From the NCBI GenBank assembly GCA_964030475.1, contig CAXIPT010000061.1, positions 281 through 64,280 of the forward strand: a stretch of DNA of 64,000 bases, written 5' to 3'. The position numbers and the translations under genes were made by a program. Every line of letters starts with the position of its first letter. Positions within the stretch are counted from its first letter, which is position 1. Below the pieces are notes generated by a model. That model was not told the origin of the DNA. It saw only the letters and a program-made list of their open reading frames with translations, and ran no database searches. Origin of the DNA: Tethya wilhelma. Its lineage: Eukaryota; Porifera; Demospongiae; Tethyida; Tethyidae. Positions 22,098-35,000 of the stretch are shown here, piece after piece.

Positions 22098-22580
22098 TCC
22101 CAGTACGGTAGTACTGGGTACACAGGAATGGCACGGATGGCCCATTAGCGCAATACAAATATTCACGCGAATAACTCTACAAAAACTGAGCGCTTAGCAC
22201 TAAAAGGCTTCTAAAGCTACTATTTAGCTCTTTCTCTTTCTAATGAGCCCAAAAATATGGCCTAAAAACATCGCTAAAGTAACAAACACAAATATGTCAA
22301 ACCTCCAATTTTCTCTATCTTCTTCTTATTCTTCTTCTATCTTGGCTCAACTTTTCCCAGAGACTATTCACTTTCAGAAGCTGATTCTTGAACGAATGAA
22401 CTTGGTTTCTTCCGGTACAGTCGCTTCTGCCATCGGTTTTTAGCGCCTCTCATTGAGTAGCTAGATATAAAGCGGAAAGCGCCTCCTCCATATGGCCGCC
22501 ATTAATTTCTACACTCATGAATAATTCATTAGCTTCTAGAAAATTCGAATTGACGACCCTTTCCACACACAAAAGTGTGN
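22098..22580 (+). repeat. 0.6-kb MITE family R1 copy, cut at a gap
   Basis: Begins with the CCCAGTACGGTAGTACTGGG palindrome and the AGGAATGGCACGGATGG motif, and ends at CCACACACAAAAGTGTG just before the N at 22580. The frame at 22243-22443 (NIAKVTNTNMSNLQFSLSS) is also readable in the 55.7-56.1 kb copy, but only as repeat sequence. Confidence 0.75.
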
Positions 22581-24520
22581 CACACACATACACTGTTGTT
22601 TCAATTTGCTCTGACCGGTGACCCAAGTTTCACTCACACACTGTTGTTGCTAATTGCTCTGACTGGGCCATAACCTCCATGTTTTCATAACTTGTTTATT
22701 TCAGTGTACGTATGTATAATAATGTTTTATTATGTTCATTGTTATTAGAGAAACAGAGCACAAGACTCCAATGGACATGCTGCTTCAATATGAGCTAGTG
22801 GGACACTAGACACAAGCATGTAATCAAGTTCTCAACAACCTTCACTGTATAGACAGAATTATTTTTTGTGTTCTTCTTGCTTGTTGTATCTGAAATGAAA
22901 ATAAACATGACTGGAAATTTTTGTTACTACACTGTTATTACACGTGCTCGCGGTAATATCTGCAGCACATAATAACTTGCATTCGTGCACTTTGACCCCC
23001 ACCACTTGGCCTTGCAGAAACGCATTTGCGCATGCGCAGATACTGCTTTCTTCAGTGTTTTCAGAGCCTCGAGGAAAAATATGAGGTGGAGCTGAAGGTC
23101 ATGCTGTGCTGTATTAGTGAACTTTGACCATTGGTCTCTGGAATGGTGTTTCAAGGTTTCGAATATTTACCTCAGATTTGTCAGATTCCCAAGTCAAAGT
23201 TCAAGAGTTCAGCCATTTGGTATTGGAGTCAATGGGAAAAGTAGCAGCCACAAGGGTGGGCTCAGGGAAAATTCCAGAGAAGAGCAACGGTTACTTTTTT
23301 GTGCCAAGAGACTTTCTTTACATCTCCTAAGGACAGTCCTTTTTCAAGGTAAGTCGATTTTAGCCTGCATAAGCTTTCTCCCATTGACTCTCCATATAAA
23401 ATGGCTCTTCTAATTAAGCGAAAGTTGGCTAAGTAAAATGAGAAATGTCCAGCGATTTCTGGCAATGGCTCATGATATTATGATCCGATATAAGTAGCCA
23501 CGCCCATACAACAGTAGAGTCTGCATCCTCGATTGACAGCCTCGATATTATATAGCTGCAGTTGAGTAAACTCAGGTATGTTAAGGAATGGTTACAAAAA
23601 GTGGGCAAAATTAGTATTCATATTAGGCGAAAAGTGAATAACTTGTGATTTATTAATTGTACTGAAATGAAAACACGATATGATGCTAACCTAGAAAATT
23701 TGCATGATAACCATTGTCACATGACCTCTAATTTCTGCTCATTGAGCAAATTTTGAATGTATGTTTAAAACTGCGGTACGAAATTGACAGCTGCATGATT
23801 TGGGACAAATTGTATCTTAAAAAGCTCAAAAATTGTAACAACTCCACATTTTCATAATAAAAATCTTAAGAAGTTATAGAAACAAAACACCAATTTCTGA
23901 TTTAATGCACACCCATTTCGAGACTTTTAAATGCTATAGTGTACACCCCCCTATTATTGCCACTTGCTAGTTTGAGCAATTGCATTCGACCTATAAACTC
24001 TAACTTCTATACCAATTATTATATTTATATTATTATATTATTATATTATATTATATTACTATATTTATGAGTTTAGTTTGGAAGCTGCTCGAAGCCAAAA
24101 AGAAAGAAAGCCAAAGACGCTCGGAAATCTATTGAACTTCAAACCCTCCAACTTTTGCACAAACTATTGTGTTACACTACCTATCTATTACCTGTATGAC
24201 TGCTTATACTAGCGTGGCCCTAGCTGATCTTGGAAAATTTTGTCTTATTTGAAACAAATATTATGCTAGAGCTACAAAATAAGTGTCAATCACACAGTAC
24301 TAAAATTTAATTTTTTAATTCAGTATTTCAACAAGTGCTCACGTCCTGTAATTACAGGCTGTAAAGGGTTAACCAAGAGCCTATAATATTATTTACTGTA
24401 ATAACTCACTTCAAAGTTGACCCATTGCCTTGAATATAAGTTTGGTAGCTCTTTATATCCAACTAGTGCAGTACTAAGCCTTGTCAAGTAGTTTTTCTCT
24501 ACTGCATAAAACTCATCTTG
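22581..24520. other. No secure gene; possible terminal exon
   Basis: At 22747, after a TTATTAG acceptor-like site, a short frame (RETEHKTPMDMLLQYELVGH) reaches TAG at about 22808, with AATAAA at about 22900. This could be a last exon on the plus strand. A second frame at 23124-23330 (SRFRIFTSDLSDSQVKVQE) has no recognised family. A single CTCAGGTATGTTAAGG end lies at 23571, and the stretch 24060-24372 is a decayed TTAA-element body ending GTAAAGGG-TTAA. Confidence 0.3.
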
Positions 24521-25240
24521 CTCAGGTAGGTTAAGGCAGATCTACTAGCTTGCAGCTGCAAGTTGTAGCTTGCTTGTAATTGGCTTGTAAATTGCTTGTA
24601 AAATGCTTGTTCGCTTACATAAACTTATGAATATTTAAATCGATTGTATGGTGAGCAATACTAGCCGCTTATTTATTATGCAAGCAATCGAAGTTTGTCC
24701 CTAAAGGTTGCCGCCCGGCTACGAAAAATGATAGTTCTTCTATTCTTTTGGGGAGTTTTCAATTGAAATAGACCAGTAGTGATTGGATTTGACTGGAAAC
24801 GGTGGCCAAAATATTCTATAAGAGCATGGTGAGCAGCTAAATCGTTAATTAGCTGTGTGTATGGCATTGAAATTGTATTTTATTATTAATATTCAGCTAG
24901 TGCTAGATTTTGTGCAGCGTTTCCAGTCAGAATAGCATTCTATTGTGATGATTACTTTCTGCTGATATCAAATACGTAGCGATTACAAAGCATTTTCGTA
25001 GCCGGAGACGGCAAATTAGCTGTTAAGGCAAATAAACTTTGACCCCCACTAATATTCATGACCAATTAGCTTATCCATGGTAACCATGCATCATGAATAT
25101 CTTTTACCACTCTGCTATAAAGTAAACATAGTAGTATAGGCTCTCCATTGATAGAATACAGTCACTGCTTCACTGAATAAAGTCATTTTTGACAATATTA
25201 AACTACAGTATTCAAACTGATCTGCCTTAACTGCCCTGAG
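24521..25240. mobile_element. TIR element with TG target duplication (CTCAGG family)
   Basis: The ends are CTCAGGTAGGTTAAGGCAGATC and, inverted, CTCAGGGCAGTTAAGGCAGATC. TG is found on both outer sides (24519-24520, 25241-25242). No transposase is encoded; the minus-strand frame at 24676-24867 shows no family motif. Relatives are at 738-1431 and 6180-6886. Confidence 0.75.
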
Positions 25241-25792
25241 TGGTTTTTAGCTGCCATATGGCCATTATTAGTGGGCATTGTACAGACTACTAATGGTGCA
25301 CATGATCAACACGTAAAAATTTGCAAATTCATTCCTCATTAAGCGTGATGCACGTTAGTGCTTAGCGCATTTAATGCTAGTCCTCAAAGCACCTGAGTAA
25401 GCCTGGTCTGCTAGCTAGAATAAAGGCTTTAGGGTACGTATTAGATAGTCCCATACTTTAGCTTTTTCTAACAAAAGCTTTACTAAGCAACACTACTTGC
25501 AGTATTGTTATTGCTTGATTGATGCTTAATTAGCTGCACCATAATTTTAGATATAAAGCTCTGTATAAAGAAGATGTAGCTACAGAAAGCTTTTTAATTT
25601 TCAATTTAGCTGTACAACATTATTAATTATAAGGCAAATAATCGGTTGTGGTCCAATGAAAACTAGCAGTTTCGCTTGAGAGGACATCACTTTCAGTGAA
25701 TTATCGTGACATACACCTCACATAAAAAAGTACAACATGCACAAAACAAGTTTAATTTATTTTAGTCTACTTAAGTCATACGCACTGCTTAC
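25241..25792. other. No gene; sequence beyond the last RNF213-like exon
   Basis: AT-rich. If the reading frame of the exon at 25793-26013 is not spliced at GTAAGC, it reads on to a TAA at 25757-25759, followed by AATAAA-like sequence. No downstream exon of the gene was found down to 22 kb. Confidence 0.4.
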
Positions 25793-26013
25793 CAATTGCA
25801 TTGGTAGGTTTTTGTTGTTATTGAGTGCTTTCCAAAGCAATTTACATCTCTTACAGAGTGTTTCATAACCTTCACTTGAGGGTAAATTATATATTAGTGA
25901 GCCCAATGCTCCTCCAACAGTCCTAAGTATTGACAACTTGTCACATACAGCATCATCTGCTATTGTTGTCGTAGCCATAGCCATATTGACAAAGTTTTGA
26001 AGCTGGCTAATAT
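25793..26013 (-). CDS. RNF213-like: RNF213-like exon (last seen)
   Basis: Reads [20 protein letters not shown], ...[19 protein letters not shown] and [16 protein letters not shown]. This matches the 'FV.LA...D......GY..LIY.L...LWKAL.N...LP..L' block of RNF213. A GTAAGC donor follows MQL. Without splicing the frame continues VSSAYDLSRLK and stops at 25757, which would truncate the protein just before the AAA ATPase part. Confidence 0.75.
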
Positions 26014-29000
26014 CTGCAAAAATAATATTGTATAGGAATGATAAGGCCAAATAAAAAAAAGTTTCAATATGCTCTGCAACATTCCAACAAACCACTATTT
26101 ATAGATTTTATCCAAGCATTGTGTCATTATAAGCTTGTTGGCTTGATAGCTTATATACAAGTAGTAAAAATTTCAAAAAAATAAGTAGTGTAGGAATGGG
26201 CAGTGCGGTAAAAAGTATTGGAACAAGGCATGGTCTTAGTTTCGGCACATGACTACTTCATTTTTATTCTTGATCCCTCGTATAGATTTTTTGTGTCCAG
26301 TTGCAATAATTTGTACACTGATTGTATACTGTAGCTTAATTATTATAATTGCATGCATTGATTGGTTCAAATTTCTACTATAATCCCTTGGCTAAGAAAT
26401 GAAGTAAACCATAACAGACAGGTATAAATTGGACTGCTGGCCAAGAGTTGGGCATAAAAATGAAGTAGTCATGTGCCGAAACTAAGACCATGCCTTGTTC
26501 CAATACTTTTTACCGCACTGCCCATTCCTACACTACTTATTTTTTTGAAATTTTTACTACTTGTTCATTCACTTTTTTCAACACTACAGTGTGGAAACAC
26601 TATCAGAGACTGGTTAGTCCCTGCAAAAAACTTGAGGGGCAGCTACATGCACTTCATTATACTGGAGGCTAGTGCGCATGCGCATAATAATGCCACGTGG
26701 ATAATGACCTTTGACCTCTATCTACAGAGATGGCTGCATTGAAGTACATGAATTTATACTCTCAGTTTCAAAGCTTTCTAGTTTTTGTTTAGGCTTATTT
26801 GTGATGTAAATGAGTATCAAGGAATGTACTACCTATGAAAAGGAGTTACTTCGTGCTATCAAAGTTGGCTCAACACATTCTGGTTCTCTGGAAATGCTTT
26901 TCAAGTAAGTCAGTTAGAAAGTACGTACGTTAGAAGAACAAAAATGGCACTGTTGTGGCTTCCCACTAGCTTTCTCTACGAGTGCTGAGGAAAGTTTCTG
27001 TGAGTTTTAGGCCTTGCATGCGATTGGTAATCTGTTAGTTAGAGCCTCTGAGCAAGTTTGAAGGCTTAATTTTGTTTGACTAGATTTTTATGGTGACCAA
27101 CATTTTGTATTGTGTCTATGGGACATTCGGCCCATTCCTACTATACGTACTACCGTACGTATGATATCCATGTTGAAATTAAAAAAATTATTTTCCTTTC
27201 AAAACAAAAAATTATTAAAACTATACTACACAGATATCATTAATCATGCATAAACAATTTAGTACCCTGAAGGTACGTTGGAATTATTGTCATATTCACC
27301 CTGCTTACTAAATTTGCCAGAGGGCTAAGATTATGAGCCATACCCACTCCTTTCATATGGGACTTAATTATACTTTAAATGGGATTTATTGTGCATTAGT
27401 TAGGCTCAATTGGTGGACTCAAACTATGTAACTAAACATAAATAAAACAACCATTGAAGGTAATGACACTAATGCAACAAAGTCAAGGTAAGTAGAATAC
27501 TGAGGTGCTGCAGCCTAGAATGTTTTATCTGAAATTTTGACCTAGAATCAAGATTGCATACATTGAGCTGTGACAATGAAGCCTGATAATCTTTGCGAAT
27601 TATAGTATAATTTCACACAGAAAATTAGCATAAACTACATAAACAGTTTCACTTATATGCTATCTTTGCCAGTTGGGAACTGATGTATACAAGTAGTAAA
27701 AATTTTATAAAACAAGAAGTGTAGGAATGGGCAGTGCAGTAAAAAGCAATTAAACACACGACTATAATACTTCATTTTCATAAGTCAATTGCAAGTTTGA
27801 ATTTCATCATTATAAATGTTGGCTTTTTAGCTCATGAGTCAATGCAAGATATAACTTGATTAATTTGGACGATGGCTTCCCACTAGCGCTCTTTACGAGT
27901 GCTTAAGAAAGTTCTTGTGTGCATGTTTTAGACTCTAAAACTCACAAGAACTTTAGTAGTGATCATGCATGCAGTTGGTAATCTGTCAGTGAGAGCCATT
28001 GAGCAACTTTGAAGTCTTAATTTTGTTTGACTAGATTATTATAGTGACCAACATTTTATATTGTGTCTATGAAACATGCGGCCCATTCTTAGTATACGTA
28101 CTACCGTATAGTTGGCAAAGTCATGAAATTTAGTGTTTTTCATATGCCTAATTAAGCATTTATTTATTTGCTGTTAATTAATATGCCAAGATAATCAAAA
28201 TAGATTATAAATTCATTATATACATAAACATTTTAAACTAGTTTTCTACATTCTGAATTATCTGCATTGCAAAATTCGCTGCAAAATCTGGTTAGACATG
28301 CCTTAATCGCCCTGAGTACTTTTGCAAGCCTATGCTAATAGAAGCTAAGCAAGTTCTTGTTAAAAAAAGGCTTGGAAAGGCAAAAATAATTAATTTTGAA
28401 ATTCTAGCCACAATGACTCTGTCACCAATCTGTTGATAGGTAGGCTGGTCACGTTCCGGATAAGTGCATGTGGCTGTTTAACCAATTATACGCCATTGAC
28501 GCATTAATGCATCAAACACATGGGTGTTGCAAACCACCGTTGGCACATTAATGTGTCAAGGTTGCCTTAGCAACTTTTATACAAGCAAAGCATATAGCCC
28601 TGAACATTATACTTTATATATACGAATAGGTAAGAGACTACTTTACTAAAAAATCAACTACTAGTAAGGTGTGGCACTAATCGTCGCTGAGCGACTGATG
28701 GTTGCGATCTTTGCAATATCACGATGGTCAAGTTTAGAGCGACATTTTTTCTAAAACTAATAAGCCTCATTGATGCTATTTCCTAGCCTATTAGACCCTC
28801 CTGTACATTAGGTTTGTTTTTTCTACAAAAGCTTCACTAAGCCGGAACAAGACTTAAATTACAATTAGCATGATTGTTGCTAAGCTGGATCAAATATTTT
28901 AATTTTGCTGTATGACATCATTCGCTTAAAAAGAATCATAAGGTATAATCGATTAAGTTGAGGAAGAGAGAAGCTAAAGTCCATCTGATTTGAGAATGCC

Positions 29001-32000
29001 GCCGGTAGTGAGTAATGAGATTCATAGCAATACTTATTATATGGGGCAAAATAGCTAACTTTTGACTGTTATAAGGCGTAGGAAGCTGGAAAAGCAACCA
29101 AAAGAACGGGGAGGACGAGCGCTTTCCAATGGTGCATGAAATTTTGAAATTGGTTGGATATTTAGAAAGTTATTCAATTTTTTTCTACCGGCATTCTCAA
29201 ACCAGATGGACTTTAGCCGTAGGTTGAGCTGACTGTGAATTGCACTGTATTCTGTTGTTAGACTGATTAGACAGCAACTCTAAACTAGAAGATTATAAAA
29301 ATTCTTATGGGAGCTTGCTTGACCTTTGGATGTTGTTTGTTTTTCATGGGGTGCATGTAAATAGAAATATTGCAGGTCTGAGACCAGGATATTCGGTTTT
29401 CGTATAATTTGACTTAATTTTCAAGCTATTTCCGGTTTAGTCAACATCGTGCATTCGTGTGTGTTTTACTGCTTCAATGTTTCAATTAGGACAAGCCTGA
29501 TCATAAATCTACTGCTAGAAAAAAATTAAATGGAAGGATTGCATGATGTATTAAGGAGTATACACACAAAGCATGCATGTACCTTACCATAATAAAGTAA
29601 AATTAATGTAATCAAAAGTATATACTGACCAGTGCTTATGCTCTGTAGCCAATCAACAAGTTTCCGGCTTTCCAATAATATGCTTAGGGATGCCAATTTT
29701 CCTTCTTGATCACTTGCTATTTCTTGCAAAAACGTTTCTGCTTGAATAGTGCTATCATCAATGTTGGCTAATATCTCCTGCTTGGAAGATGCCTATATTA
29801 TAAAAAAAATCACAAAGATGTACATAAATCAAAAAATGACTATACAGAACTAAACTGATCACATAAACATAATATATACACAATGAAAAATGTAAAGTAA
29901 GACGTATGGTCCATGCTATTATTATAATATTAAATTTTTTTAGTCTCTAGTTGATAATACGCATACTAACTCAAAGATGAAAATACCTGCAATGAGAGTT
30001 TTTCAACCAAACTGAAGTCACCAGTTAACCGTAAGAAATCTCTAAGTTGAAGTACAACTTTTGCCACATCACAGTTTTGACAAAGCTTCCAGTATCTTTT
30101 GCATTTGTCACCAGCAATACGAATCGTTTCTGGTACTTCTTTGTCACTACATTGGTGTACTCCTTTGTAAAGGTTCTGCAACACAGTATCAAGACTTTCT
30201 TTGCACTCACTAAAATACTCATCAACATCAGTTAATTTCATTTGTAAGGTACTTAGCTTTTCTAGCATTGCTAAAAAGTGCTTAAAACAGTGCATCCATA
30301 CTGATGAATAAATATGATCAAATGATAATGCACGGTTCTCGGTGAAAGCATGTAGAAGTTGATTTCGCCACTTTGTACAAAACACAGTAGTGTGATAGGT
30401 ACAACTCATGTCATAAAACTGTTTAAGACATTGTACCAATTTTCCAAGTGGTTTGAAACAAGTTAGAACTATCTTTCCACCACTTCTTTGACAAACACTT
30501 CTAATCTGGCAATCTTCATAATTTTTTGCTAAAATATTTTCCAAATCAGACATACCTGCAATTGGAATAGAACCATAACATATAAACAAGTCATCATTGC
30601 AAACTTAAACAAACCCTTTATGCCGTAAATCGAGAAATTTTTACTAGTAAAATATTTCGCTTATTAATTTTTCGCATAGTTTCGTCATTGTGGATGGTTT
30701 GCGATCACCATACTAATTAAATTTTTGCTGCTTTGTTCAGTTTTTGTCAGTAATGGTCATCGAAAAATTGTTAGTGACAAAAATTTCCGAGCTATGGTAA
30801 AACAGGATAAGCCCAGAGGAGGTATGACAATCAACAAAATGTATGGCCTGCTGATAACAGAATAGCGTTGTCGATAAACGATGGCATACAAGGGGGTGTT
30901 TATCGACTGCTCATCCAAAAGAAGAAAGTTTGGGAGCCTTTGGAAGTAAGCAGATATGTACAGTATAGGCTTCTTTTGTTATGTCAGATCATAAGCTAAA
31001 GATTGTTAAGGGTCCAAAGTTTACTTATGGCCTGAGGAGCAAGCCCTGTACGATAATTGATGACTTATGCTATACACCGTTTATCTTCCTCTCCAGAAAA
31101 AAAAAAGTACAAAAAGTGTTATGGCAGCCCTTAATTTCTAACGTGACTCACATATGTGAGGCTCCAAAGGGAAAACCGGACATTTGGGAAATTATTGTTT
31201 TAGAGTAAAATGTGGTTTTAGTTTATTTCGCGTTTTGGCGCAAAATTTTTTTTACTACACGGGTGCGCTACATCTCAGCATGCTCCACGCAAAATTTGAG
31301 GGGTGGAGCTGCTTCTGTTGCAGAGATATAGACTGTATTGTTAGCCCTGTTTAGTTTTATTTAGTTGCTAACACGGAATATTAATGAGCTAGGCAGCTGC
31401 CACAAAAATGAATTGTTTATTCGATGTTCTCAGTGCTCTATAAGCTGACTGATCTCAGAATTTCGCTACAGCACATGGGCAGAAAGGTAAGCTAAAGCTT
31501 TATATGTGCTTGTCTCCAAGCGCTTACATACAGTAGCTTTCTACTCATTAGTATTGCCTCTCCCTGCAGGCGATCGCGTACAGGTTATTTTGAGGCTTAT
31601 TTTAGTTCTTGGAACTTACTATACGTAGAATCAATCTCTCTGCTAGCAAGCGCTCACCTTCTTGCATGAGTCCAGTAGCTGTCTCCTGGGTCTTCTTTCA
31701 TAGCTACTCGCTTCTCACTAAATAATTCCCCACGTGGCTGGCTGTGGTAATATTCAGCATGTACTGTACATGATCTAACTAGACAGATGCAAGCATCTAT
31801 CGGGCGAGCCTGAGCGAAGTCTCTGCGCTGCGCGACGGTGGAACCGGATGAGGTTTGTCATGTGATTTGATGGGAACTCCTCCAATGGTGGGCCACATGA
31901 GAGAGGCAGAATTGGTGCCAGATTGTCGATCTTGCACAGCTTGCCAAATGATTCCTGTTCTGTGCTCTGGTGTGCTGCATTTGGAACAAATGAACTTGAC

Positions 32001-35000
32001 AGATGTGCTGTGTATGGATCCTGGTACTTGAGTTGATTGACCAGCAGATGAGGGGTCATTAGGCTGAATGGATATTAGGGAGGGGAGAGGTTTCCATCTT
32101 CTGACAGCTGACAAAGAGCATCTTGATTCAGGGCATATGAAGTTGATTAGCTCGATAGTACCGATTGTTCTCAAACAGCCAATTCAATGCTTGCTCGACA
32201 ACATGCCTTCGGACACGGAAATCTTGATGTGATTGTTCCTTCTCCTTTCTCACAACCAGTACATTAACCTCTGACGGTAACCTTGGAAGGGAAATGGCAA
32301 ATGACATACAGCACATTCTGTGGAAGTTTGACAACGTGTCCACTGTATCCACACTGGCCAAGAGGTAGCCTGTAGATGGACATGATTGGCATCACAGCTG
32401 ATATCAGCATCTCTTCAACCTGTGTCAGTCCCTATAATTATACAAAAGTATCAATTACAAAGTACAAACAATAACTTAATTATTATACTTTACCTGCAAT
32501 TGTGCTGGTACTGGGCCTGGGTCCACATTATTTGCAGGGGAGTAAAGTTTCGGAATTTTTTGTCAAGGAAGCACTTTCTACATTCTTGCTCATGCCCAAC
32601 TATAGACAGGCTATAGGGGAATTGCTCCAAACAAGTACTACATCGCTTAAACTGGGTAGCTGCCATCATTGAGTGGAAATTTCGCATCTTTTTCTGAACA
32701 GCAGGCTGACCAAACAGAGGAGAGGAATGGTCAATTTGACTTGAGGTTAGATATCGCATACGATCCTGCTCTTGACGAATTTCTCTCTCAGGAGTGGTCT
32801 CTCTCTGCCTCCTTTCCTGACTCTTTCTGCTTGATCAAGACGAGCATCTCTCGTGGGAGTGGTCTCTCTCTGCCTCCTTTCCTCGATCCTGACTCTTTCT
32901 TGATCAAGACGAGCATCTCTTTCCGAAGCGGTTTCTCTCAGGCGTCGCTTTTGTCGACGAGCTGAATCTCGTTGTCTACACTTTGCGAGTCTCCTTTCTT
33001 TGTCATCAGGCGTTTCTCTAGCTTTATGTACTCTGTAGAGTTCTCTTCGCCAAACTGACAGTCTTTGCAAATCACTGAACTTGTGCTATTGCTATTGCGC
33101 AACGATTTCAATATTGCAACACCACATGCGCGTTCGAATAATTTGAATATACGGAAACTGTCTACGGTGTACAAACCAACAAAACAACAGAAATTTTACC
33201 ATTTGCAACGACTATGTGGGGCTTGCTCAGGCTCGCCTAAATTAAGATATGGAGAGTATACAGACCGCCCATAGTTTACATAGCAACAGGTTTACAACTG
33301 TTTTACAAGGAAGCCACAGGTGGAGGCAGGGCTGCTTGCAAGAGCAATATCTGGAAAACTACAACAGCTCTATATGCGCACCAAATTTTGATATGCGCTT
33401 CCTAGAAAGGCCTAGATACACATGGAATAGCTAACTCAAAATTTGCGGAAATTCCCAAACGTCCGGTTTTGGCTCAGAGCCTTACATATAATTCATGAGC
33501 TACTAGCAAATTCAAATTGACACCAAGTGACTTTTAAAAAAGGGTGCGTTATTTGGAACTCAAATGCTAGTTATTTGAAACTATTTTGTTATACTTGATT
33601 GCTTTTTAGGATGTGATCATTCAATAGCAAGGCAAGTAAATCTTATGCTAGCTACATCTCCTGCCTCCAAACTACTGAGATGTGTGTTTCATTTCAGTAT
33701 ATACAGTAGCTACATATATAACTTACTACATCAGTAGCTACACGCACAAAGTCAAATATGATTTGGTAGAATTGAAATCAAACAGGTAGAAAAAAACATT
33801 GGAAATGTAATGAGACATAAAAATGGCTAAATCGTAAAAGGAAAGCAAACAAGATGAAATGGCTGTAGATACTGAGCTATAGATTACATCTGTGAAATAC
33901 AAACTCAATGATACAAAGAGAGTGTTACATGCAGCCCATACAGGACGAATTCTGTACACACTCTACAGCCATTCCATCTTATTTGCTTAAGTCCTTTTAT
34001 GATTTAGCCATTCCTGCATTTCATTTCATTTAGTTGTTTTTAAAAATTGTATAACTATAGATGGCTTACTTATTAAATCAACTTCAATTTGTTCCCGTAA
34101 GTGACGGAGCTGCTTTAGACATTTCTCAAAAGTTTTGTATTCTCCCAGTCTTTCGTCAATTGCAATCTTAAGACTCCTGGACTTGTTGAGATGAATTTCT
34201 TTACAAAGTTGATCCATCTGTTTTTTGTGTTGATATATAGCTTTGACATTTGCAATGGTAATGGTGCCGTCTAACAGCTCCGTGCATAATTGCTGCAGAC
34301 GTGTTTGTGCAAGAACACAAATAGCACAACACTCCGATTTTAGAAACACTTCTCGTGCTCTATCTCCAACTAAAATTATACAAAACAAAAATATTTACGG
34401 ACATCATAACTATAACCAGACTACAGTTACTTTAACTATATACAAGTATAATAAAAATTTTATAAAAATGAGAAGTGTAGGAATGGGCAGTGCAGTAAAA
34501 AGCAATGAAACAAGGTAAGTCTCTGAATTTCGGCACATGACTACTTCATTTTCATGAGTCACTGATTGCAAGTTCTAATTCCATCATTCAATGATAATTG
34601 TCAGCCATTTGCTCAATGCAAGCAATCACTTGATTAATTTAAATAAAGTAACAAGCATGTAGGTACACAGTAACGTATGAGAGTTGGGTACAAAAATGAA
34701 GTAGTCATGTGCCGAAATTCAGAGACTTACCTTGTTTCATTGCTTTTTACTGCACTGCCCATTCCTACACTTCTCATTTTTATAAAATTTTTATTATACT
34801 TGTTCATTCACTTTTTTAAACACTGAGGTGCTCAATTGCATGAAAACAAACATACAGCAGAGACTAGTCAGTCTCTACAAAAGGCATCGGAAGTGTATAG
34901 TTGATGCGCATGCGCATTATATGCATGCAACCACGCGCGCACGTGGTCTATTGACGACCTTTACCTACATCAATAGGCTAAATAAAAAGTACAGTATTTT

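Larger units (their letters stand above)
31151..33489. mobile_element. TATGTG-TIR element, family T, hosting a Helitron
   Basis: The ends TATGTGAGGCTCCAAAGGGA and, inverted, TATGTAAGGCTCTGAGCCAA share the following AAAACCGGAC.TTTGGGAA. The interior matches 12276-13182 in reverse orientation, but is split at an A|T site by a 1.46-kb Helitron (31779-33241). Confidence 0.8.

Noticed and set aside
23571..28317. CTCAGGTATGTTAAGG at 23571 and CCTTAATCGCCCTGAG at 28317 as ends of one 4.7-kb element
   Set aside because: The flanking dinucleotides differ (AA against TA) and a complete relative lies in between, so these are more likely single ends of two broken copies.
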